In this document: piece after piece, positions 29,684 through 38,006 of the stretch
How the letters are laid out: every line of letters starts with the position of its first letter
Numbering within the stretch: position 1 is the first letter of the stretch
Origin: an uncultured Erysipelotrichaceae bacterium
Lineage (GTDB): Bacteria > Bacillota_I > Bacilli_A > Erysipelotrichales > Erysipelotrichaceae
Direction of reading: 5' to 3'
DNA: 64,000 bases
Assembly: GCA_937893225.1 (NCBI GenBank)
Contig: CALBJM010000301.1
Location: forward strand, 62,001 to 126,000
Program-made: the position numbers and the translations under genes
Notes under the pieces: generated by a model
Seen by the model: the letters and a program-made list of their open reading frames with translations, nothing else
What the model was told of the DNA's origin: nothing
The model's database searches: none

Positions 29684-30355
29684 TTAATCTGATATTGTCG
29701 GTTGAAATATTATAAATTTATGTCTATTGGAACATTCAACTAAACCGTAAGGTTCGTAATAAATGTAATCAACAACACTTAAAGTTCCTACACCAATAAT
29801 ATCAATAGGTATATCCCAAACTTCATCACCTTTTGTTAAGGTGCAGTCAAGTACTTCTAAAGTACCATGACAATATTCTTCAACAATATCAGTAGTTAAT
29901 TCTTCAAAAGTACGTGCTGGCGTACAATTGGCTGTTCTAGTATAAATATTTCCTACTTGCTTAATAGAAGTAGATAATACACGCCACTCTCTCGTTATAG
30001 GTTGCCCTGCTGAATTAATTTCAGGAATTTGAATAATTGAATTACGCGGCAAATGCAATTGTGACATAATCGACACTTCAAGAGGATAATCACGTTCCAT
30101 ATCTTGACCTAGAAGTGATAATGTCATAATATATTTATCAAACTGCGGTTCAACATATGTTTGAATCTGTATATAATCTTCTTTTGTATCTTTATAGTCA
30201 CTGTATTCATCAATATTGTTTTCTTCTTTTGGAATCAAGACTGTCACATAAATTCCACGCAACATCAAAGCTTGATCACGTGCAATCCAAATGTAATCAG
30301 CAGCTTGCGCAATTAATGCTTTTCTGTAATTGTCTATTCCAAATAAATCAGGCAT
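29684..30355 (-). CDS. Uncharacterised virion-region protein (223 aa)
   Basis: No family recognised. A helical N-terminus (ALIAQAADYIWIARDQALML) is followed by a beta-rich body with many Thr, Ile and Tyr. The ATG overlaps the upstream stop (TAATG). In some T4-like cyanophages a protein of this size in the head-tail operon is a neck or head-completion protein; that is only a suggestion. Confidence 0.65.
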   Translation of the reverse strand: MPDLFGIDNYRKALIAQAADYIWIARDQALMLRGIYVTVLIPKEENNIDEYSDYKDTKEDYIQIQTYVEPQFDKYIMTLSLLGQDMERDYPLEVSIMSQLHLPRNSIIQIPEINSAGQPITREWRVLSTSIKQVGNIYTRTANCTPARTFEELTTDIVEEYCHGTLEVLDCTLTKGDEVWDIPIDIIGVGTLSVVDYIYYEPYGLVECSNRHKFIIFQPTISD

Positions 30356-31026
30356 TATCTATTCATCCTGTCATATCCACCTGTTAAAAGATTTGCTAAA
30401 AAACCCGCAACAGGATTTAATGAACTTAATGTTGTAATAGCTGATACTCGTGATAAATCTGATTTAGTAAACTTCTTCCAAACATTACCTAATTCTCTAT
30501 ACAACTCTTCGCGCTGTTTCTGGTTCATTTTAGCGGCTTTAGATGCTAGTTCATCTTTTTGCTGCTGTGACATGCCTGATAATACTGAAGCGTTGTAATC
30601 GGCCCCGAAAAGCTGTTTAAAAGGGTCTTCATTTTGATTGACTATAGAATAGTTTTCCTGTAATGATTTTGATTCAAGATATGCATTAAGAAATGCTAAT
30701 TTATCTTTTGATAACCCTTCGTAAAGAATGTCATAAAACATTTCAAAGAAATCAGACTCTTCCGGTTTTTCTTTAGGATTTGATTCTACCTGTTTTCTTT
30801 TTGTCATTACTTGTAACAATACTTCAGACAAAAAGTCTTCCAAACCTTTAAGCTTGTCTAAATAATCTTTATTTGTCTTTAAAAAGTCACACAATGCAAT
30901 CTTCATATCAGTAGATGATAGAAAATTGTCATTGTTTTCTTTTTCATCAGAAGTTTTTACTTCAGCTGCTTCTTTAAAAGATTCTAAAGCCTTTAAATAA
31001 AAAGGATCAGTTTGGATATTCGCCAT
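30355..31026 (-). CDS. Uncharacterised helical protein (223 aa)
   Basis: Start set at MANIQTDPFYLKAL (31026), with GGGGA 8 bases upstream; the longer frame opens six codons before. It overlaps the end of the upstream gene by 20 bases. The protein is almost all helix, charged, with a Gln/Lys-rich part (GMSQQQKDELASKAAKMNQK) and a hydrophobic Gly/Leu C-terminus (LNPVAGFLANLLTGGYDRMN). It could be an internal or assembly protein; no family is recognised. Confidence 0.65.
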   Translation of the reverse strand: MANIQTDPFYLKALESFKEAAEVKTSDEKENNDNFLSSTDMKIALCDFLKTNKDYLDKLKGLEDFLSEVLLQVMTKRKQVESNPKEKPEESDFFEMFYDILYEGLSKDKLAFLNAYLESKSLQENYSIVNQNEDPFKQLFGADYNASVLSGMSQQQKDELASKAAKMNQKQREELYRELGNVWKKFTKSDLSRVSAITTLSSLNPVAGFLANLLTGGYDRMNR

Positions 31027-32494
31027 AAGGTAATTCCCCAACATATTTCAATTCAAACGCTTTTTTGTTTGATACTTTATAAAAGAACCCTGTTGTTAAT
31101 TCAAGCATTCGAACATCACCAATACCTGAAACATTCTTGTAAATTGTCATAATAGGTCCACTTGATAAATCAGGCCCTTGAACACTTCCTGAATCTTCAT
31201 TGTATAAAGGTTTAAAAACTTCAATGGTTGACCCGACTTCAAATGATTCAATATGTAAATATCTTTTTTTAGAATTATAAAAGAAATTACCCATTACATA
31301 TTCGACATTACTCAATTGTGAATAATCAGGTGAAGTCAAACGCATCTGTACTTGAGCAATAACATACTTCTCAAATGTTGAGTATCTATTTCTGAACGTA
31401 TCAAAATCAGTATGTAATTGAGCAATGTCACGACCATCAGGATAATAGAATCCATCTTCGTTTTTAATCTTCCCGTCAATAAAGACAAATCCAGGGGCTT
31501 CCACACCAAACGCATCTTCCCAGGCCAATGCTTTATCAGCTTTAGCTAATGCGTCTGTAGCGGCTTTATTTGCGGTTTCTGATACATCTTTGGCTTCTTG
31601 AACAGCTTTATTTAAATCTTCACTAATTTCAGGCTGATCAGCAATAGTTCCCTTAATGTCTTTCCAATAAACTGTTCCATCAGACCAAAATGTTTCATTG
31701 TTTCTATATGACAATACATACTTGTCACCATTAAAATATGTTTCATCCGGCAATTTTGGTAAAGTAAACGGATTCAATGTCCATTTCATTTTACCATCTT
31801 TATATGTCAACATATAATATTGTTTATTATCTAATTGTTCTACAGGAAATTCTGGAATAGCATTGTCTTTAGCCCAGTATAAAGTTCCTGCATCATTCTT
31901 TAAGACATAAACACCATTATCATCTTCAGGCAATAAAGGAATTGGTGAATTAAAATAAAATCCTTTTGTAGAATCAAAAGTTAAATACTTTCCTGAATCT
32001 GATGCTTTAGGTGTTAACAGATTTTCAAGTTTGATTTCTTTCCAATATACATTCCCGCCAAAAGCATACAAATACGTATTGTCATAACCTTCAGGCGACG
32101 GTAAAGGTAAATCACATTCTTCCTGATCAGATAAATCAATAATCTCAACTTGATACCCGTATTTATTATTTAAAGACCATTTAACATACGGATTCTTAAT
32201 TTTCTTTTTCTTTTGAGGCAATAAAGAAAGAGTAAACCCAATTGAGTTAATAACCTGAAATTCACCAATTGAAGGTTTATAACCATCACATGTGACATTC
32301 CAATGCACAACATCCATTTCATCAACCAATACTGAATCTTGTTCAATATCATTGATGACAATTTTGGCATTCTTCGGTTTTTCCACAAACAATTTAAACA
32401 GACATTTACCTTCAGGAATATCTTCCATTTCTAAATTGGTAACACTGCCTTCTTCGATTGCTGATTCGTCTGTATCACCGTATGTAATCTTCAT
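31007..32494 (-). CDS. Fibre-like virion protein with repeated beta units
   Basis: A 495-residue protein. Residues about 130-280 hold four or five imperfect units of about 35 residues, each with a K/Y-Y-L-x(5-9)-G-x-Y/F-W core: GKYLTFDSTKGFYF, GVYVLKNDAGTLYWAK, QYYMLTYKDGKMKW, KYVLSYRNNETFW. An Ala/Asp/Lys-rich helix (about 295-330) and a C-terminal beta domain follow. Such repeats are typical of phage fibres and other trimeric virion proteins. As the first gene of the minus-strand block, its leader is in the divergence zone. Confidence 0.6.
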   Translation of the reverse strand: MKITYGDTDESAIEEGSVTNLEMEDIPEGKCLFKLFVEKPKNAKIVINDIEQDSVLVDEMDVVHWNVTCDGYKPSIGEFQVINSIGFTLSLLPQKKKKIKNPYVKWSLNNKYGYQVEIIDLSDQEECDLPLPSPEGYDNTYLYAFGGNVYWKEIKLENLLTPKASDSGKYLTFDSTKGFYFNSPIPLLPEDDNGVYVLKNDAGTLYWAKDNAIPEFPVEQLDNKQYYMLTYKDGKMKWTLNPFTLPKLPDETYFNGDKYVLSYRNNETFWSDGTVYWKDIKGTIADQPEISEDLNKAVQEAKDVSETANKAATDALAKADKALAWEDAFGVEAPGFVFIDGKIKNEDGFYYPDGRDIAQLHTDFDTFRNRYSTFEKYVIAQVQMRLTSPDYSQLSNVEYVMGNFFYNSKKRYLHIESFEVGSTIEVFKPLYNEDSGSVQGPDLSSGPIMTIYKNVSGIGDVRMLELTTGFFYKVSNKKAFELKYVGELPYGEYPN

Positions 32495-32753
32495 TTACCA
32501 ATCCCTTAATTCATCAAAAAGAATTATTTTATTTTAAGAACATGCTTTTTAAGTTTTATAAACTTTATCTATTTTCAAAAACATTCCAAAAAATCGAATG
32601 CCAGTGATTCTTTCATTCCGAACTTCCTTTTAGTCGTTCGGAAATCATTGAGGGGGAAGGGAGCTGATCAGGGAGTTGCTAAAAAGATTTTGGGAAGGTT
32701 TAGCTATAAACCATTCCTTTAACTTTACTTTAAACTGATCCTTTTAACCATAT

Positions 32754-32883
32754 CCTTTTCTTCGAAAAGTTTTCTATTTTGGGAATAAAAGCTATTACCT
32801 TTACCAGTCCTTTTTATCGTAGATAAACTTTCTTTAACTTTTCCTTTTTACCTTTGATCCTTCAATTCCTTTTCTTCGAAAAG
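32754..32883. repeat. Two direct repeats containing a CTTTTC-TTC-GAAAAG hairpin
   Basis: The 16-mer CCTTTTCTTCGAAAAG occurs at 32754-32769 and again at 32868-32883. Both copies are preceded by GATCCTT and followed, 8-15 bases later, by GGGAATAAA, so the repeat unit is about 50 bases with a variable middle. Each 16-mer folds into a 6-bp hairpin. Confidence 0.75.
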
Positions 32884-33017
32884 ATCAGGTAGGGAATAAA
32901 GTCATTAAGAAATATTTCTATTTTATTTTTTATTAGTATATTAAATTTTATTTTAAAGATCTTTTCCAAATTTCTTTTTTTTACTTTTTTTATGATCATT
33001 AAAGATCTATTTTCCTA

Positions 33018-33140
33018 GTCCCAAAATGGGTCGGCTCTGTGTAGCGTAGCGAAACAGGGGCGGGTCCCAGGACATTACTTCCTGAAATTGTATAGGAACG
33101 AGGGCGAAGCCATTAAAGGCGAAGCCCGACGTTCCGTCTA
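33018..33140. ncRNA. Candidate structured RNA or DNA element (GC-rich island)
   Basis: A run of four hairpins in a GC-rich patch: CCCA/TGGG (33020-33030); GCTCTGT with ACAGGGGC (33034-33061, one bulge); CAGGA/TCCTG (33068-33084); and a 41-base element at 33095-33135. In the last, GGAACG pairs with CGTTCC, GGGC with GCCC, and GCC with GGC, with facing GAA/GAA internal loops and an ATTAAA loop. The symmetric GAA/GAA loop could form tandem G-A pairs. The strand is undetermined. It could equally be a replication-origin structure. Confidence 0.4.
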
Positions 33141-33528
33141 ATATTTTAAAGATTAAAAAAAGATAGATCCTAAAATTTTAAATTTAAAGATCTTAAGGAT
33201 CTATGATCTTCTATTTTTTAAGATATTTAAGAAATTTATTTCTTAAGGATCTTTTTCAAAGTTTGTAAAAAAAAAGTTAAAGATCGTCATGAAGGAAAAT
33301 TTATTTTCCGAAATGATGTATGTTTAACTTTTTCTATTTAGATCTAAAAGATCTTTAAAATATATTATTTAAGATCTGATCTAAAGATCTTTTTAACTTA
33401 ATAATTATCTACGTTCACTTCCCTATCGTGAAGTTCACTACGATGATCCTAATCTTTAAATGATCTATATATTATATATAAGATAGTTTATTTATTGTAG
33501 AGGGCGTTACTTTTTACAAAAAAAGATA

Positions 33529-33569
33529 TTGACAAGTTGTTTTGACAGGTCTAATATGTGTTCTATAAA
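33529..33569 (+). promoter_or_regulatory. Two overlapping sigma70-like promoters for the replication block
   Basis: First: TTGACA (33529-33534), 17-nt spacer, TAATAT (33552-33557). Second: TTGACA (33542-33547), 16-nt spacer, TATAAA (33564-33569). They lie 30-70 bases before the first plus-strand gene and would drive the rightward early block. Confidence 0.75.
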
Positions 33570-33598
33570 GAAATTCTAGACAGCAGGATACGACTACA

Positions 33599-34933
33599 TT
33601 GTTACCTATTGATGTTCTAAAAAAGTTGCGTGAAGAGTTAGTCTTTTATAAGAAAAAAGAATTAACTAAAGTTGCCGTGGCTACGTGGAACAGGTGTGGT
33701 GGTCGTTTTTATAGTCCAAAATTTGTAAAATCAGGATTGCCAATGTCAGGAAAGTATGGGTGGTTCACGTATACTTTTATGAAATATTATGCCCCTGAAA
33801 AGATTACAATTGCCAATTTGGATTGGTGTATTGAACGTTCAGAAAGCTGTCCGGATAAAGAAGGTGTGTTTAGAAAATTAGCTAAACAATTTGGAACATA
33901 TAAAGTTCAGAAACAGCGTATTATTAAAGGTAAACAGGTTCAGTATAAAATTGATGTATTGAATCAATATAAACCTGAAGATGCTATTGATGTATTGGCT
34001 AAAAATCCGAATTTAGTGAATCATGTATTTCCAGAAGTACGTGATTTTGTTCATAAAAAATTGCCTACAGTCAAGAATTTCCATTCACATGATTGTGCGT
34101 TAGCTATTATTTTAGCCAGATTGGATGCCGTTGATTTTGATATGATGGCTATTCCGACTCAAAAAACGTGGTTTGAAGATAAAGAGTTTGGATTTGGTTC
34201 ACTTGAATGGAAAAACATCATTAATGTATTAGTTGCACATAATTATTTTTGCAAGACGCATGGTGATGGAACCCGTAAAGGTTTGGGTATTATAACATGT
34301 GAAGGTGAACCTGTTACATTTGATGAAGCTAATTATATTCCATCATTGTTAATTCCTGATGTGAATATTGCTAAAGTGTTTAATAAACACAAAAGCAATT
34401 TGGAAAAGATGGCAGAACAGCGTGCTAAAAAAGAAATGAAGAAGTTGAAAAAGACTACTAAATGCATGCGTGTATTAGGTGAAGATAGAAAGTTTCCTGT
34501 TCCTTTTGTTCGTGAAGGATTATCACCTAAAATTCAAAAGTTTGTTGATGCACATCCAGATAAACATGGTGTGATGTGTATGCGTACATTGGAAGAATTC
34601 CTTGATAATTGTCAGTTATTAGGATTCAGATTTGATGGCGATGTTTTGGAAGATACGAATTATAATGAATTGCGTCGTCTATACGAAAACATTACCAATA
34701 TTGCATTAAGAACAAACTATAAATATGCGACTGTTATTCATGTTGTGACAAAGCATTTTAAAGAATGGTGTAAGAATATCAATTACCGTCCAGGCGCTTT
34801 TAGAGATGCCATTCAATATATTATGTTTGGTCAGACTAAAGATAGTTATATTAATCATCAAATGAACATTGGTGATATGTTCAAGAGCATTTATGAAAAG
34901 TGCAAAAAAGCTATTTTCACTGCAAAAGTGTAA
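33599..34933 (+). CDS. Uncharacterised first gene of replication block (444 aa)
   Basis: No family recognised. The most likely start is TTG at 33599, 10 bases after AGGA; no in-frame ATG is close. The protein is basic with Lys-rich helices around residues 275-300 (EQRAKKEMKKLKKTTK) and several Cys/His (HSHDCALAIILARLD). It looks soluble. As the first gene after strong tandem promoters it is probably expressed very early, and a DNA-binding or replication-initiation role is possible, but nothing in the sequence proves it. Confidence 0.7.
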   Translation: MLPIDVLKKLREELVFYKKKELTKVAVATWNRCGGRFYSPKFVKSGLPMSGKYGWFTYTFMKYYAPEKITIANLDWCIERSESCPDKEGVFRKLAKQFGTYKVQKQRIIKGKQVQYKIDVLNQYKPEDAIDVLAKNPNLVNHVFPEVRDFVHKKLPTVKNFHSHDCALAIILARLDAVDFDMMAIPTQKTWFEDKEFGFGSLEWKNIINVLVAHNYFCKTHGDGTRKGLGIITCEGEPVTFDEANYIPSLLIPDVNIAKVFNKHKSNLEKMAEQRAKKEMKKLKKTTKCMRVLGEDRKFPVPFVREGLSPKIQKFVDAHPDKHGVMCMRTLEEFLDNCQLLGFRFDGDVLEDTNYNELRRLYENITNIALRTNYKYATVIHVVTKHFKEWCKNINYRPGAFRDAIQYIMFGQTKDSYINHQMNIGDMFKSIYEKCKKAIFTAKV

Positions 34934-35016
34934 ATTTAGGTTGTTTCAGTTGAATTTGTTTTTGTTCTTTTAGGTAATTCATGAAGCCTAATTGATTTAA
35001 TAATGAGTTCTATTTT

Positions 35017-36057
35017 ATGCCTAAAGCATCACTATTGACTGATGATTTAAGGGATCAGTTATTAAAGGAATTAGCATTCGGGATCCCTATTGCAGATTTA
35101 GCAATTAAGTATGATTTAAAACCAATGCAGATTGAATATCAGCGCGGTAATAATTCTCAATTATATAATTTTTATATTGATTTCTTTTGTGTTAAGGAAG
35201 AAATTCTAGATTGGGAAACAAGCGATACTTTTCGATTTGTGTTAAATTTATTATATGGTAAAGTTAAGCCAAACGGATATAGACATTATTTATATAAAGG
35301 TAAAGACTATACTGCATATGATTTAATTCCTGAAGCAAATAAAGTTTTGGCAAGAGAAGGATTACCTTTAATTGATATTAGTAAACCTGTCAGGGTACGT
35401 TATACGGCTAAAAGAAGTGCCGATCAGCAGGTTGATAAAAAGGAAATGCCTGATATTATCAGAAAGTTGAAACTGTATTATGATGGGCCAGCATTATCTG
35501 AAAGAAAGCAATATAATATCATTGACGGTTTGTTACATTCAAATAAACGAGTGAATTGGAAAACTGACATCATTTCAGAAACAGGTAAGCAAGATTTGCC
35601 ATGCATTCGTATTTGGTATCGTTTATGGACTGAAGGAAAAAATTTACCTCGTGGTGGTAAAGTATCATACATGAATTATTTATTGAAATGTATGAGTAAA
35701 CATAATTTGTTGGAAAACAATATGTTTAATATTAAACCTAGCAAATCGCCAAAAATGTTTGCTATGTTAGAATTAAAAGGTGGTGTAACAAAACATACCC
35801 AATTTACATTTAATGGGTTTGATTATATTAAACGTATAGAAAACTTTATTAATATATATTGTTTAGGTTTGCCATTGGAAATGATTCCATTATGTTATGA
35901 ATTGGCTTTAAAGACTGAACCAAAACATATCAAGGAATTAACTGTTGACTTGAAACAGATTTTGGCTGATTATTGTTCATTATTGGAAAAAGTTCCATCT
36001 GATGATGAAATGGAAGCTATTACTATTGATTCAATAATTGAACAAATGTCCGTTTAA
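35017..36057 (+). CDS. Uncharacterised protein, possible N-terminal HTH (346 aa)
   Basis: No family recognised. Residues 5-35 (DDLRDQLLKELAFG followed by PIADLAIKYDLKPMQIEYQR) look like a homeodomain-like helix-turn-helix. The rest is basic and globular (LPCIRIWYRLWTEGKNLPRG), ending in an acidic helix. The ribosome-binding site is weak (TGAG). With its upstream neighbour it forms an early pair near the candidate origin, so DNA binding is a fair guess. Confidence 0.65.
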   Translation: MPKASLLTDDLRDQLLKELAFGIPIADLAIKYDLKPMQIEYQRGNNSQLYNFYIDFFCVKEEILDWETSDTFRFVLNLLYGKVKPNGYRHYLYKGKDYTAYDLIPEANKVLAREGLPLIDISKPVRVRYTAKRSADQQVDKKEMPDIIRKLKLYYDGPALSERKQYNIIDGLLHSNKRVNWKTDIISETGKQDLPCIRIWYRLWTEGKNLPRGGKVSYMNYLLKCMSKHNLLENNMFNIKPSKSPKMFAMLELKGGVTKHTQFTFNGFDYIKRIENFINIYCLGLPLEMIPLCYELALKTEPKHIKELTVDLKQILADYCSLLEKVPSDDEMEAITIDSIIEQMSV

Positions 36058-36081
36058 AATTTTAACTGAAAGAGTGTCTAA

Positions 36082-36468
36082 ATGTCTATTGAGCTAAAAG
36101 AAGAAAAAGGTCGTTCCAAAATTCGTCAGAAAGATGGAACATATGTGGAAATGGGTCTTAAGACAGCTGATTTTCAGTCTGTAGATGAGATTCTTTCCGT
36201 ACCAGGTTGCATGTGCAATTTAATGCCAGCAGCCATGTGGGATGAACAACGAGGTCAAATGGTTTTCCCTGTTGAATATACGTTAGATAAACCGCATCCA
36301 CAGGCTTTCTATACGTGTTCAGCGGAAGAGTGGAAAACATCAGCTACGGCCCGTGAAGAATGGCAGCAAGCGCAGCAAAAGCTTTCTGAAGAGTATTTAC
36401 GTAAAAAAGAAGAAATGCGTACTCTTGAGGCAATGGGCATTGATTCTGATTTGGGTAGAAACGATTAA
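36082..36468 (+). CDS. Uncharacterised small protein (128 aa)
   Basis: No family recognised. A short folded N-terminus with CMCNLMPAAMWDEQRG, a YTCSAEEW stretch, and a long charged C-terminal helix (WQQAQQKLSEEYLRKKEEMR). GAAAGAG lies before the ATG. It ends the first plus-strand transcript at a hairpin terminator. Confidence 0.65.
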   Translation: MSIELKEEKGRSKIRQKDGTYVEMGLKTADFQSVDEILSVPGCMCNLMPAAMWDEQRGQMVFPVEYTLDKPHPQAFYTCSAEEWKTSATAREEWQQAQQKLSEEYLRKKEEMRTLEAMGIDSDLGRND

Positions 36469-36474
36469 AAAGAT

Positions 36475-36498
36475 AGGCGGGTGAATTTCCCGCCTTTT
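36475..36498. terminator. Terminator between convergent genes
   Basis: A 7-bp GC stem (AGGCGGG, 36475-36481, with CCCGCCT, 36489-36495) followed by TTTT on the plus strand and preceded by A residues, so it may work in both directions. It sits between the plus-strand gene ending at 36468 and the minus-strand gene ending at 36501. Confidence 0.8.
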
Positions 36499-36500
36499 CT

Positions 36501-37022
36501 TTATACAATATCAGTTAAATTAAATTGCCAGCCAATAGTTACTGTTGTTTTATCTTTTTCTAAACATTCAGAATTGTCTGATGATAGAAAGTCTTCAATA
36601 GGTTGCATCTTTGGTTGCCAGAATCTTTTTCCAGCTTTATCAAAAATATTTGATATTTTTAAATAAGAATCAGCATTTGAAAATGGGATTAAAATTCTTT
36701 TTTCTTCATCAGGTAGAAAATGATGTTTGCAAAATTCAATGAACAATTCTTTTAATTTATCTTGACCTAAATAGTTTTCTTTTATTCTATAGTCAATTAT
36801 TTTTGTTGTAGGTTGTGATAGGACATCTTCTTCAACGAAATTGAGTGTACCAATGATTTCGTGAGAGCCTTCACTTCTTAAGAAAAAAACATTTTCAGTT
36901 TTATCAATTTGCATCATAAAGTCTTCAAACAATTTCGAAAAGTTTGTTGTTTTATTGTTTTCTTCGATTTTGTTTTGAATTTCTTTTTTGAATTCAGTCA
37001 GTAATTTGTCAAGATTGTTCAT
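36501..37022 (-). CDS. Uncharacterised protein, possible acetyltransferase-like fold (173 aa)
   Basis: A lone minus-strand gene in the replication block. The middle (EIIGTLNFVEEDV, then IIDYRIKENYLGQDKLKELF, then ILIPFSNADSYLKISNIFDK) loosely follows the strand-helix order of GNAT acetyltransferases, where the cofactor loop would be at KENYLGQDK. The canonical R/Q-x-x-G-x-G/A is not present, so the fold assignment is weak and activity is doubtful. TGGAAA lies before the ATG. Confidence 0.55.
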   Translation of the reverse strand: MNNLDKLLTEFKKEIQNKIEENNKTTNFSKLFEDFMMQIDKTENVFFLRSEGSHEIIGTLNFVEEDVLSQPTTKIIDYRIKENYLGQDKLKELFIEFCKHHFLPDEEKRILIPFSNADSYLKISNIFDKAGKRFWQPKMQPIEDFLSSDNSECLEKDKTTVTIGWQFNLTDIV

Positions 37023-37137
37023 GATTGTTTTTCCAAGTTATGAAAAATTTTAATAATTTAAGAACTTTACTATTGCCTTTTTATCAAATCCGTGTCATAT
37101 TTAATCATCTAGAGTTCAATATTTAAAGGTATTTATA

Positions 37138-37908
37138 ATGGCTAAAAGAAAAGATAGTGAAGCATTGAATGTTCAGGCTGGTAATTGCCCTAAATGCGGA
37201 AAGCATAACATAACGGCTAAATATGTAAAGAATGAAGACAAATCTATTACGCAGACTATTTTGTGTAATGATTGTGGTAATTCTATTACAGTAACTGAAG
37301 CTAATCGTTATCGTGCTGCTAAAACAGCATTAACTAAATGGGGTTATGCTGAAGGCTATGGTCCGGCTAAATTGGTTAAAGCTGAAGCAGTTAAAAAAGA
37401 AAAAACTGAATCTAAAATTACAGAAGTTAAACAAGTAGCTAAAAAAGAAGAAAAGAAAAAAGTTGCAACTGTAAAAGACGTTAAAACAACTTTTAACAGC
37501 ATGCCAAAAAAGAAAGAAAAAGAAGTTATTGCTGATGAAAAAAGAATTCAGCTATCGCATGACAAAAATGAACTGTTGAAAACTTTAAAAAATGTCATTG
37601 CTAAATTTGAACAGAATAATCCAAAAGAAGATTGTCCTGTTACTTTAGGTGACTTGATGAAAGTTTACGGATTTACAAATGAAGAAATCTCATCTGTAAT
37701 GTCTGTCCCTAAATATAAAAAGAAATTTCTTAAGTCACGTCAGGAAGTTATTATGTATTTGAATCAGGGTATTTCTGTTTATACTCGTGATAAAGAAGGA
37801 ACTACTTTTAAATATACACCTGTTTGTAAATTGGAAGATACACAGGAAACAGCATATATGTTTGACGCAACAGGTTTATCTAATTACGCTTATATTATTG
37901 AAAATTAA
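37138..37908 (+). CDS. Zinc-ribbon protein with Lys-rich linker (256 aa)
   Basis: Residues about 17-55 form a zinc ribbon (CPKCGKHNITAKY...CNDCGNSITVTEANR), similar to those of transcription factors and topoisomerases. A long Lys/Glu/Val-rich linker (about 80-135) follows, then a C-terminal domain of about 110 residues with an HTH-like part (LGDLMKVYGFTNEEISSVMS) and a beta part. It could be a transcription regulator or DNA-metabolism accessory. AAAGGT lies before the ATG. No specific family is recognised. Confidence 0.65.
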   Translation: MAKRKDSEALNVQAGNCPKCGKHNITAKYVKNEDKSITQTILCNDCGNSITVTEANRYRAAKTALTKWGYAEGYGPAKLVKAEAVKKEKTESKITEVKQVAKKEEKKKVATVKDVKTTFNSMPKKKEKEVIADEKRIQLSHDKNELLKTLKNVIAKFEQNNPKEDCPVTLGDLMKVYGFTNEEISSVMSVPKYKKKFLKSRQEVIMYLNQGISVYTRDKEGTTFKYTPVCKLEDTQETAYMFDATGLSNYAYIIEN

Positions 37909-37940
37909 CATTAGGTGATTAATATTTATTTAATTACCTA

Positions 37941-37970
37941 TTGACAATATTACATTAGATGTGATACGTT
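37941..37970 (+). promoter_or_regulatory. Sigma70-like promoter before the UvsW-like helicase
   Basis: TTGACA (37941-37946) with a weak -10 (TACGTT at 37965-37970, 18-nt spacer). An AT-rich inverted repeat (TAGGTGATTAA, 37912-37922, with TTAATTACCTA, 37930-37940, one G-T pair) abuts the -35 and could be an operator or a weak terminator. Confidence 0.5.
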
Positions 37971-38006
37971 ATTTTTCAAGCACAGTCTAATTGGAAGAAA
38001 ATACAT

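Larger units (their letters stand above)
32495..33598. other. 1.1 kb non-coding divergence zone; candidate origin/control region
   Basis: No credible gene is seen. The zone separates the minus-strand virion block from the plus-strand replication block. It holds about 20 GATC sites between 32666 and 33470, many in AAAGATCTTT-type palindromes; a pair of imperfect direct repeats (32737-32790 and 32856-32900), each with a CTTTTC-TTC-GAAAAG hairpin; a GC-rich hairpin-rich island (33018-33140) in AT-rich surroundings; and two tandem sigma70-like promoters before 33599. Such content fits an origin or master control region. No promoter for the minus-strand side was recognised. Confidence 0.5.

Noticed and set aside
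37912..37940. Terminator after the zinc-ribbon gene
   Set aside because: The inverted repeat is AT-rich and followed by a promoter -35 rather than a T run, so it is listed only as a possible operator.
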